From NCBI RefSeq assembly GCF_001547525.1, contig NZ_LNJP01000003.1, positions 372,001 through 436,000 on the forward strand: 64,000 bases of DNA, in the 5' to 3' direction. The position numbers and the translations under genes were made by a program. Below the pieces are notes generated by a model. The model made no database searches. It was not told where the DNA came from and worked only from the letters and a program-made list of their open reading frames with translations. Of this stretch, positions 16,614 through 23,124 are shown in pieces (positions within the stretch are counted from its first letter, which is position 1; every line of letters begins with the position of its first letter). Source of the DNA: Burkholderia anthina (GTDB taxonomy: Bacteria > Pseudomonadota > Gammaproteobacteria > Burkholderiales > Burkholderiaceae).

Positions 16614-16688
16614 GGGCAGCGGTGTGCGGCGCCCAAGCGCCTGCACCGCCGATCGCCAACACGGCCGGCCCGCGGCTTTTTTTCCGCC

Positions 16689-16734
16689 AACGCCGTCCGA
16701 CGAAACGCAAACGCGTGGGTCGGACGGCGTTTTC
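16689..16734 (+). terminator. Rho-independent terminator after hrpB
   Basis: A perfect 13-bp stem, AACGCCGTCCGAC (16689-16701) with GTCGGACGGCGTT (16719-16731), is followed by T residues. It isolates the hrpB transcript from the downstream transglycosylase gene. Confidence 0.85.
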
Positions 16735-16735
16735 A

Positions 16736-16753
16736 TTCGCACGTCGGTGCGAA
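16736..16753. promoter_or_regulatory. Perfect 7-4-7 palindrome before the transglycosylase gene
   Basis: TTCGCAC-GTCG-GTGCGAA lies 36 bp before the ATG at 16789 and just after the hrpB terminator. It could be an operator. The TTCG half has no second TTCG at the N16 position, so it is not a standard hrp_II box. Confidence 0.4.
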
Positions 16754-16788
16754 GCGATTCCCGCACCGCTTCTCTTACCGGATGATCC

Positions 16789-17256
16789 ATGATGCGACCA
16801 TTCCCCCCCAAGCCGGCGCTCGTGCTGGCGCTTGCCATTCTGTCCGCGCGGCCCGCCGAAGTGCGCGCGCAGACTCCCGACTGCTTTGCGGCGGCCGCAG
16901 CCTATCAGCAGGTGAGCCCCGTCGTGCTGCGCGCGATCGCGTGGCAAGAATCGCATGGCAACGCGAACGCGCTCCATCGCAACCGGAACGGTTCGACCGA
17001 TTACGGCATGATGCAGATCAACTCGATTCACCTTCCGCTGCTGTCGCGCTACGGCGTCTCGGCGGACGACCTCATGAACCCATGCCTGAGCGTCTACGTG
17101 GCTGCGTGGCACCTGCACAAGATGATGGTCAAGTACGGGAATACCTGGGCGGCGATCGGTGCCTACCATTCGGAGACACCTGCCGAGCGCGACCGCTACG
17201 CGCGTTCGGTGGAACGCATCGTCGAGCGCATGAAGCTGACGGATGACGGGCAGTAA
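16789..17256 (+). CDS. T3SS-associated lytic transglycosylase, IpgF/Hpa2 family
   Basis: This 155-residue exported muramidase has a signal peptide (ALVLALAILSARPAEVRAQ), so it acts in the periplasm. The SLT/lysozyme-like domain carries the catalytic Glu in AIAWQESHGN (Glu54). The usual second motif follows, DYGMMQINSIHLPLL, and then the C-terminal WHLHKMMVKYGNTWAAIGAYHS. IpgF, Hpa2/HpaH and EtgA proteins of this size open the peptidoglycan locally for T3SS assembly. The position directly after the HrpB-type activator fits that role; a pilus-assembly role (R64 PilT type, otherwise missing from the pil operon here) is an alternative. Two adjacent ATGs make the exact start uncertain by one codon. 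Confidence 0.88.
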   Translation: MMRPFPPKPALVLALAILSARPAEVRAQTPDCFAAAAAYQQVSPVVLRAIAWQESHGNANALHRNRNGSTDYGMMQINSIHLPLLSRYGVSADDLMNPCLSVYVAAWHLHKMMVKYGNTWAAIGAYHSETPAERDRYARSVERIVERMKLTDDGQ

Positions 17257-17463
17257 GACGAGGGGGTAGCCGGGGAGACCCGGCTGCCGGCGAACGTCGT
17301 CAAGCGAGAATGCGACGTTGCATGAAGAAATCGTCCCGCATGGCGAGCGCCAGGGCAAGCACGAAGCGCAGACGAAGCAGGAACAAGGCAGGCAGGACGT
17401 GTGGACGATCAGAACGGGGCGTTCGCGAGCCGCGCGCGAAAACGCAGCGGCCCGCCGCAGCCG

Positions 17464-17994
17464 TTACTGCCCCTTGGCGGCGTTCGAAATGTTGCTGGCG
17501 CCCTTGTTACCCACCGACGCCAGCGCCGATGTGAGCTCCTGCGACTGCTGGTTGACGGCGGCCGCCAACGTGTTCGCGTTGTTGAGCCGCGTCATCTCGC
17601 TTTGCTGCCTCATGAAGTCGTTTTGCATCGCGGCCATTTGCGTCACGGGGTCCCCTGCGCCGAGGGCCGATGGACGCACGATGTCACCCGCCGCATGCAT
17701 CGCGGTGGACGCGATACCAGGCGGCAGAAAGTGGCTTCCGGCATGCAGCGCCGAACTCAGCACCTGTGCACCGACGTTCCCCGCGCGCCCCGGCAGGCTC
17801 GCGAAGTTGCGCGGCGGCGGAGGCGGCGGCGGCGCGCCGTCGGCCCCCTTGAAGCTGGACAGCCCGTCCAGTTGGCCTTTGCTGCGCGCGGGCGCTTGCT
17901 TTTGCGCGCCGTCGGTCGCACCGTTCTTCGTCCCTTTCTCGAATTTCGCGATAGTGGACTGGACGAGCCCCGGTCGAATTCCTAAGCTGCTCAT
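17464..17994 (-). CDS. Small Pro-rich/helical protein, candidate T3SS substrate
   Basis: This 176-residue protein belongs to no family I recognise. The ATG at 17992-17994 is preceded by AAGGAG at good spacing; an in-frame ATG seven codons upstream lacks this. The N-terminus (MSSLGIRPGLVQSTIAKFEK) is polar and Ser/Thr-containing with no signal peptide. A run of seven prolines occurs near residue 57, and the last 60 residues form a helical Asn/Gln/Ala-rich tail (MTRLNNANTLAAAVNQQSQ). Small secreted or needle-associated T3SS proteins often have such tails. It lies inside the HrpB-linked block and diverges from the large effector-like gene. I could not find an exact hrp_II box upstream. Function unknown. 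Confidence 0.7.
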   Translation of the reverse strand: MSSLGIRPGLVQSTIAKFEKGTKNGATDGAQKQAPARSKGQLDGLSSFKGADGAPPPPPPPRNFASLPGRAGNVGAQVLSSALHAGSHFLPPGIASTAMHAAGDIVRPSALGAGDPVTQMAAMQNDFMRQQSEMTRLNNANTLAAAVNQQSQELTSALASVGNKGASNISNAAKGQ

Positions 17995-18300
17995 GGAGAA
18001 CTCCTTGAGTGACATGACGATTTCCGTCGCCGGCAACATCGCTCGATGTCGGTGCGGCACGGTCCCCGCATCCCACTCACGCGGAGCGATATCGAGGAAT
18101 GCAAGCCCAAGCTTATGCTCCACGGCATTGCGCCACGCAAGCGACGCGACGCGGCGAGCGAAATTGCGAAGCGCGCATGCGGCAAATGCGACGAAGTGCG
18201 CAAATGGATCCGCACGCGCAGCACCGCGCCGGCATCGACGTGCGCTTTTTTGCACGCCACTTCGGAATCGGCAGGCTGCCACCGTTATGTCGTTTTACCT

Positions 18301-18324
18301 TTCCAACACGAGAACCCACGTTCG
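18301..18324 (+). promoter_or_regulatory. Imperfect hrp_II box (TTCC-N16-TTCG)
   Basis: TTCC at 18301-18304 and TTCG at 18321-18324 are separated by exactly 16 bases, one mismatch from the HrpB box. Thirty-two bases further on is CACGTC, which matches YANNNT except at the last base. It lies 132 bp before the ATG at 18457. This is weaker than the six exact boxes. Confidence 0.4.
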
Positions 18325-18456
18325 CAAAGCGCGAAGACGGAATCGACGCGCGAAGGCACGTCGACCGCCTGGACGCGACGAGGCAGCGCGAAAGTCCATC
18401 AGGGCCTTTGTCGCGAGGCGACGTCGAACGATCGAAATCAACCGAAAGGAAACGTC

Positions 18457-20685
18457 ATGACGATCAGAAACAGCACGCAAGTACGGTCATCATCGCTCGA
18501 CCTCCCGCGCGACAACACGCAGCCCGCGCCGGCCCCGCGCCAACGAAGCGCATCGATGACCGGCCCGCGCCCCTCCGGCGGCGCATTGCTCGGCGCTCTG
18601 GGCAATGCGCCTGCCCTTCCGGCACACACCGGCAACCATGCACCGGCGCAGGCGAGCCCGCTTTCGACGACATCGCAACCGGCCGGGACGGCGCAGCAGC
18701 TCCCATCGCCGCCGCTGCCGGCGCCGATGCCGGTCAGGCGCAGTTCGCTGCCTACGCACGCATCGTCGTCGGGCTCCGCGATCGGCCGCCAAGGCGGCTC
18801 ACGGTCGCTGCCCGGTTCGGGCAAGCTGGGCGCTCAACGTGCAGCCTTGGAAGACGGGACGATACCGGTGCTCAACTTGTCGGGCGGCGGGGAGTCGAGC
18901 AAAGAAGTGCCCGTACACGAGGAACCGCAGCCACACACGCCTGCATCGCAGCACGACAGTGCGGCGTCCGTTCGAAATCAGGAGACCGTGGAAACGAAAG
19001 CTGCCGACACGCAATCGGCCACGTCGCGTTCAGGCAGCCCGTTGCCGCACGAGAAGGCGGCCACGGGGCTGACAGCCGCGACGACGAGCGAGGCCGAATC
19101 GACACCCAACACGTCGCGCGCGGCCAGCCCGGTGCCGCTCCCGAAAGAGGCGCCCGCGCCCGAAGAAAAGGCAACGACGAGCGCCGTGCCACCGCAAGAC
19201 GAACCGGTGCCGACAAAAAACACTTTCACGACGCCTTCCCACGCGGAAGCCTCATCGTCGCGCCTGCCCGACACACCGTCGTTGCCCAAGGGGCACGACA
19301 CGGCGTCCCGGAGCGCCCTCTCCCCGAAGCCGGCCAGCTTCTCGGCGCCTCACGTCGTCGCGCACGACATCGACAGTCAGGATTCCGAAAGCCCGCCCGA
19401 AGCAACCGTTCCGAGCGCGTCGTCCCGGGTAGCGCCGGAAACCCGCACGCTGGCCGCCGCCGCGACATCGGTGCCCGCGGAGATCTCGGTCGCGCAGACC
19501 GAGGGCACACGTCCGGCATCGGCCGCCTCGATCACCAACAACCTGTCGGCCGCGCTGTCCCGGCCGGGACAGATCCAGTCGTTCATCTCGAACGTCGGCG
19601 ACATGCTGACCCGGAATCCCTACGGCGCCGCGCAACCGCTCAAAGGGTGGACGGCCAACCTCGTCAACGCGTTCAGTCATGAATTCGTCGCAACCGGCGG
19701 CGCCACGCTCTTCCGGGAGTTGTGCTCGATGGCTGCCGAAGCAGTCCTCGACAAGACCGGTGCCGGGCCCGAAACACGCGGCGCAATTACGGCCACGCTG
19801 TTCACGGCGGCCGCGATGGGCAACCTGGCCGCGATGTTGCACAAGTATCACACTGGCACCGCGGACAACAAGACCTACGCGGGCCACGGTGCGCAGATCT
19901 TCGCGCTGATAGCAACAGTGGCCACCGCAGCCTATACCGGCAAGAACGACGAGGGCAACGGGCACCTTGGGCAGCTCTCCAGCATACTGCCTAGCGCGAT
20001 CAAATCGTACGCATACCTGGCGCGCGACGTGATCAACGTGTTCCGCCCGCTCGAAGGCAATCACGACGCAGGCTACGAGCACCCCGTCAGAGGTCAGCTG
20101 CTCAACGGCGCTCCGTACGGCGTCAACCAGTTCGCCGTGAACACCGCGCAGGGCAGCTCGCAATGGTCGGCCCCGTCCTACGTCGACAGCCTCATTCACC
20201 ACACGAAGAGCCATGCGGCGATCAAAGGCCTGTTCGGCTATTCGGCAGCGAATGCCGCCGGCGAGGGACTGGATGCGATCGGGGGACGCGTGGCCTCGGA
20301 AATCTCGACGCACGGCTTCACGGGCAAGGCGCTCGATGAACTGAAGACGCTGCGCCTGAGCTGGGGCAAGATCGACACCTCCGCAACCAGCACGGCCAGG
20401 CAGCTCGGGGACAAGGCGGCCGGCGCGGGAATCGCGCGTCTCAGCCTGTTCCTCTCCCTTTATGCCGCCACCGCCGTGGTCAATCACGCCGTGGAGGGTA
20501 AAGGCGATTGGTCCGCCGGCGGCAAGAGCGTCGCGGAGAACGCGTTCGGCGCACTGCTCATCATCGCGGGATGCCTGCCGTTTGCCGCGAGCACGTCGGG
20601 ACCGTCGAACCGGTCGAACGAGGGGCGAACGATCGGCGCCGACAACGCGGTGGAACTGGGCGTGATGCATCGCACGACCGCTTGA
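18457..20685 (+). CDS. Large candidate T3SS effector/translocon protein, unknown family
   Basis: This 742-residue protein starts at MTIRNSTQVRSSS (AAAGGAAACGTC before the ATG). The first 375 residues are Ser/Pro/Thr-rich and apparently disordered, a common trait of T3SS export regions. The C-terminal half is a folded helical domain beginning about SITNNLSAALSRPGQIQSF. It has several hydrophobic stretches: TATLFTAAAMGNLAAML, IFALIATVATAAYTG, ARLSLFLSLYAATAVV and AFGALLIIAGCLPFAAS. These could insert into a membrane, so a translocator role is as plausible as an effector role. There is no signal peptide. It is encoded in the HrpB-linked block, behind an imperfect hrp_II box. I do not recognise a catalytic motif. 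Confidence 0.75.
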   Translation: MTIRNSTQVRSSSLDLPRDNTQPAPAPRQRSASMTGPRPSGGALLGALGNAPALPAHTGNHAPAQASPLSTTSQPAGTAQQLPSPPLPAPMPVRRSSLPTHASSSGSAIGRQGGSRSLPGSGKLGAQRAALEDGTIPVLNLSGGGESSKEVPVHEEPQPHTPASQHDSAASVRNQETVETKAADTQSATSRSGSPLPHEKAATGLTAATTSEAESTPNTSRAASPVPLPKEAPAPEEKATTSAVPPQDEPVPTKNTFTTPSHAEASSSRLPDTPSLPKGHDTASRSALSPKPASFSAPHVVAHDIDSQDSESPPEATVPSASSRVAPETRTLAAAATSVPAEISVAQTEGTRPASAASITNNLSAALSRPGQIQSFISNVGDMLTRNPYGAAQPLKGWTANLVNAFSHEFVATGGATLFRELCSMAAEAVLDKTGAGPETRGAITATLFTAAAMGNLAAMLHKYHTGTADNKTYAGHGAQIFALIATVATAAYTGKNDEGNGHLGQLSSILPSAIKSYAYLARDVINVFRPLEGNHDAGYEHPVRGQLLNGAPYGVNQFAVNTAQGSSQWSAPSYVDSLIHHTKSHAAIKGLFGYSAANAAGEGLDAIGGRVASEISTHGFTGKALDELKTLRLSWGKIDTSATSTARQLGDKAAGAGIARLSLFLSLYAATAVVNHAVEGKGDWSAGGKSVAENAFGALLIIAGCLPFAASTSGPSNRSNEGRTIGADNAVELGVMHRTTA

Positions 20686-20802
20686 GCAACCGGGGTGCGC
20701 CGAGCAAGCGAAACGACGCAGGTTCGCGCAGGTGGCCGCATCGGTGGCGCGGCGGCTCGCCTGCCGCGAGCCGCTCGCAACGGCATCGCGGTCGCCACCC
20801 GG

Positions 20803-20863
20803 TTCGGCAATCCGACGACGACTTCGCATCCGTCAACGCACTGTAAGCGCCGGGCAATAAATT
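20803..20863 (+). promoter_or_regulatory. hrp_II box and -10 element (HrpB-dependent promoter 1)
   Basis: Exact TTCG (20803-20806), N16, TTCG (20823-20826), then 31 bases, then TAAATT (20858-20863), which fits YANNNT. The harpin-lysozyme gene begins 75 bp downstream. Confidence 0.9.
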
Positions 20864-20937
20864 AGGTTTCGCGGGCGGCCGCTATCGGCCCTCCATCAGC
20901 AGCTGATGAATACCGTCATTCTCACGCGGAGAAAATC

Positions 20938-21753
20938 ATGTCCACTACAGCAGTACAAGGCTATAACGCCGGCTATCTGAACGGCATCGATGATGTCGGC
21001 GGCATCGGCGGCACGAACGAATCGCAGCTCGCACAACTGCTCGAGTTGCTCATCGAAGAAATCAAGCAGATTCTCGATCCCTCCAGCCAGAATTCAGGCG
21101 ATGCGGGTGGCGTGGGCGGCATCGGCGGCGGTACGCCTTCGTACTCCGCGCCGCCCGCCTATGCCGGCGGCGGCGGCACCGCACCCGCTGGCGTGAGTGG
21201 CGGCGGTGGCGGCCAGGGCGGTGGCGGCGCGTCGTCGGGCATAGGCGGCGGTGGAAGCGGTGGCGGCGGCAGCCACGGCAACACGCTGCCCACTGTATCG
21301 GGCGGCGACGCCGCGCACGCCATCGCACAGGATCTCAAATCGCGCTACGGCCTCACCGACGCGCAGGTAGCCGGCGTGCTCGGCAACCTGCAGCAGGAAA
21401 GCGGGCTGCAAGGCAACGTCAATCAAGGCGGCGCGAAGGGCGCGCCCTCCGGCAACTTCGCGGACGACAACGCCAACGGCTGGGGTCTTGCGCAATGGGG
21501 CGGCACACGCAAACAAGGCGAAATCAACTATGCGAAGGAGCACGGGCTCGACCCGGGCAGCCTCGAAGCCAACATCGGCTTCATGAATCAGGAACTCGAC
21601 ACCACGTACAGCAAGACGATCACGGACATCAAGCAGACGACGACGGCGGAACAAGCGGCCCTGGTCTGGGACAAGGACTACGAACAGGCCACCGATCCGC
21701 AAATGGAAAACCGCAACAAGTACGCCGAGCAATTCCTCGCGCAAGGTTTCTGA
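20938..21753 (+). CDS. Harpin-like N-terminus fused to a phage-tail-type lysozyme domain
   Basis: This 271-residue protein appears to be a harpin-type secreted protein with an enzymatic C-terminus. Residues 1-50 lack a signal peptide and contain an amphipathic leucine-rich helix (SQLAQLLELLIEEIKQIL). Residues 53-115 are extremely Gly-rich, as in harpins. Residues 122-271 match the phage tail lysozyme fold: DAQVAGVLGNLQQESGLQGN, where Glu154 is the likely catalytic residue, then GWGLAQWGGTRKQ and a helical tail. There are no Cys residues, again harpin-like. It has its own exact hrp_II promoter and a GGAG ribosome site. Harpin-pectate lyase fusions (HrpW/PopW) are known; a harpin-muramidase fusion would be the peptidoglycan counterpart. 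Secretion through the T3SS is inferred from the promoter and composition. Confidence 0.85.
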   Translation: MSTTAVQGYNAGYLNGIDDVGGIGGTNESQLAQLLELLIEEIKQILDPSSQNSGDAGGVGGIGGGTPSYSAPPAYAGGGGTAPAGVSGGGGGQGGGGASSGIGGGGSGGGGSHGNTLPTVSGGDAAHAIAQDLKSRYGLTDAQVAGVLGNLQQESGLQGNVNQGGAKGAPSGNFADDNANGWGLAQWGGTRKQGEINYAKEHGLDPGSLEANIGFMNQELDTTYSKTITDIKQTTTAEQAALVWDKDYEQATDPQMENRNKYAEQFLAQGF

Positions 21754-21794
21754 ACGCGAACGCGTCCGCCCCCGGGGCGTTTGAAGTTCGCACG

Positions 21795-21826
21795 ATCCCG
21801 CCCGATGTCCGGGCGGGATTTTCTTG
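21795..21826 (+). terminator. Rho-independent terminator after the harpin-lysozyme gene
   Basis: ATCCCGCCCG (21795-21804) pairs with CGGGCGGGAT (21810-21819), a 10-bp perfect stem with a 5-base loop, followed by TTTTCTT. Confidence 0.9.
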
Positions 21827-22155
21827 CCCGGCATTTTCCGCCGCGAGAACACCGCTCGCCGGCAGTACACGGACTACCCGGTCGCGCCCACGCAGATCAA
21901 ATCTGCGACGCGATGGCGCTGGCGGCGGTGCGCCGTATTCCTGAGGAGGCTCGTCGAAGCGACGGCAGCGGGAGGATGTCGCAAGCGTTGCGCTTGCTCG
22001 GACACGACGTCGGCCTTGTCGAGCTCGATCGTTGATGCGTCAGGCGCGGCTGGTGCGGTCCAGGCGCGTACCCCGTTATCGGGTGGCAGGCTGAGAGCCC
22101 GATTGCGCCGAATCGGCTTGCACGACGATTCGATCCGGCGCGGTGCAATCGGGCA
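21827..22155. other. Gene-free stretch between convergent hrp-regulon units
   Basis: About 330 bases in which I find no open frame with a plausible start and ribosome site, no strong repeat and no IS end. It lies between the terminator above and the stop codon of the HrpB1/HrpK-like gene on the opposite strand. Confidence 0.5.
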
Positions 22156-22524
22156 TCAGTCTCTTTCGAGCAGGCGCCGCATGGCAAGGCGCACGTAGGG
22201 ATCGGCACTGTCCTCGTGTGCCGTCGCATAGCCATGCCACGACGGATCGTCGAGGACTTTCAGGCAGATTGCCTTCAGTTCGGGCGCGCGATCGTCGGGC
22301 AATCCGTTCACGATCTGCCACGCATCGTGCGGACGCCCGCGCACCAACGCGATCGTCACGGCAAACACGTGCACCTCGCGCGTTTCGGGGTAGACATCGT
22401 GCATGCGCGCCAGCAGCGCCTCGGCCTCGTCCAGCTCGTTGGCCTCGATATGCTCGATGATCGCCTGCGCCATGGCCGGCGCATCGGCCGGCAGTTCGGT
22501 AAGAAGCTCCATCATGCTCGTCAC
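22156..22524 (-). CDS. HrpB1/HrpK-family T3SS protein (copy 1)
   Basis: This 122-residue all-helical protein has a TPR-like fold: IEHIEANELDEAEALLARMHDVYPE followed by RGRPHDAWQIVNGLPDDRAPELKAICLKVLDDPSWHGYA. The family signature, a repeat pair followed by L.A.C....DP.W..YA, is present. HrpB1/HrpK proteins are encoded in Xanthomonas and Ralstonia hrp clusters and bind peptidoglycan or act in the periplasm during secretion, though no signal peptide is visible here. The start is ambiguous: GTG at 22522-22524, or ATG at 22515 or 22512, none with a strong ribosome site. The gene follows the small Gly/Ala-rich gene by 10 bp and should share its hrp_II promoter. Confidence 0.8.
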   Translation of the reverse strand: MTSMMELLTELPADAPAMAQAIIEHIEANELDEAEALLARMHDVYPETREVHVFAVTIALVRGRPHDAWQIVNGLPDDRAPELKAICLKVLDDPSWHGYATAHEDSADPYVRLAMRRLLERD

Positions 22525-22534
22525 CGTCCGTGCA

Positions 22535-22840
22535 TCAGGCTGCGCCCGTGCCCGAGGTCAGCGTTCGCACCGCCTCCTTGCCGCCCGCCAATGCGAGTGC
22601 GGTAGCGGCGCCCTCCGGCGTCAGGTTTTCCGCGAGCGCCGTGCCGCCCTCGAGCGCCTCGAGCCCACCCGTCGCGATGGCCCCCGCCCCCGCAAGGGCT
22701 TCCTTCGGGTTGCCGCTCAGCAGCCCCTTGCCGAACGTCGCCGCGCCGTGCAGCGCGTTGCCGACACCATGGAGGACATCCCCGGCAGCCTTGGTGACAT
22801 CCCCGACCACGCTTTTCACAATATTGCCGATGAAGCTCAT
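22535..22840 (-). CDS. Small Gly/Ala-rich helical protein under HrpB control
   Basis: This 101-residue protein matches no family I know. It has no Cys, no signal peptide and almost no aromatics; Gly and Ala make up over a third of it. The N-terminal half is an amphipathic helix (SFIGNIVKSVVGDVTKAAGD) and the C-terminal half is Ala/Leu/Gly-rich (GKEAVRTLTSGTGAA at the end). AAGGAG precedes the ATG at good spacing. It is the first gene after an exact hrp_II box and is followed by an HrpB1/HrpK-family gene. Size and composition recall Hrp pilins and small secreted T3SS proteins, but that is inference; a membrane-active peptide is another possibility. Confidence 0.78.
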   Translation of the reverse strand: MSFIGNIVKSVVGDVTKAAGDVLHGVGNALHGAATFGKGLLSGNPKEALAGAGAIATGGLEALEGGTALAENLTPEGAATALALAGGKEAVRTLTSGTGAA

Positions 22841-22921
22841 TCGTTTTCTCCTTGATCGTGAAAGAAACGCGCGTTCGATGGAACGCGCGAAACCGGACCG
22901 CGCGAAGCCGGCCCTCGTTCC

Positions 22922-22982
22922 AATCTAATGAATGCGGATGCGAACGCGTTCGCGCGCGCGAAGCCGCACCGCGAAAGCCGAA
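22922..22982 (-). promoter_or_regulatory. hrp_II box and -10 element (HrpB-dependent promoter 2)
   Basis: On the minus strand: TTCG (22982-22979), N16, TTCG (22962-22959), 31 bases, then TAGATT (22927-22922), matching YANNNT. It drives the small Gly/Ala-rich gene and the HrpB1/HrpK-like gene. It is back to back with promoter 3. Confidence 0.9.
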
Positions 22983-23030
22983 TGAGCGACACCCGCGAGA
23001 CGGCTCGGCGACAGGCCGCCGCGAACCTGC

Positions 23031-23091
23031 TTCGCCAATCCGGACGATGCTTCGCGCGGTTCACGGGAGTGTCATGACCGGCCTGCACAGT
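23031..23091 (+). promoter_or_regulatory. hrp_II box and -10 element (HrpB-dependent promoter 3)
   Basis: TTCG (23031-23034), N16, TTCG (23051-23054), 31 bases, CACAGT (23086-23091), matching YANNNT. Transcription would start near 23098, downstream of the in-frame ATG at 23074. The start codon of the next gene is therefore 23125. Confidence 0.9.
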
Positions 23092-23124
23092 CCAGTCCAT
23101 CCTGTCTCCTGGTCCGAGAACATC

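Noticed and set aside
23074..23124. N-terminal extension of the effector candidate (start at 23074)
   Set aside because: The hrp_II -10 element lies downstream of this codon, so it should not be in the mRNA.
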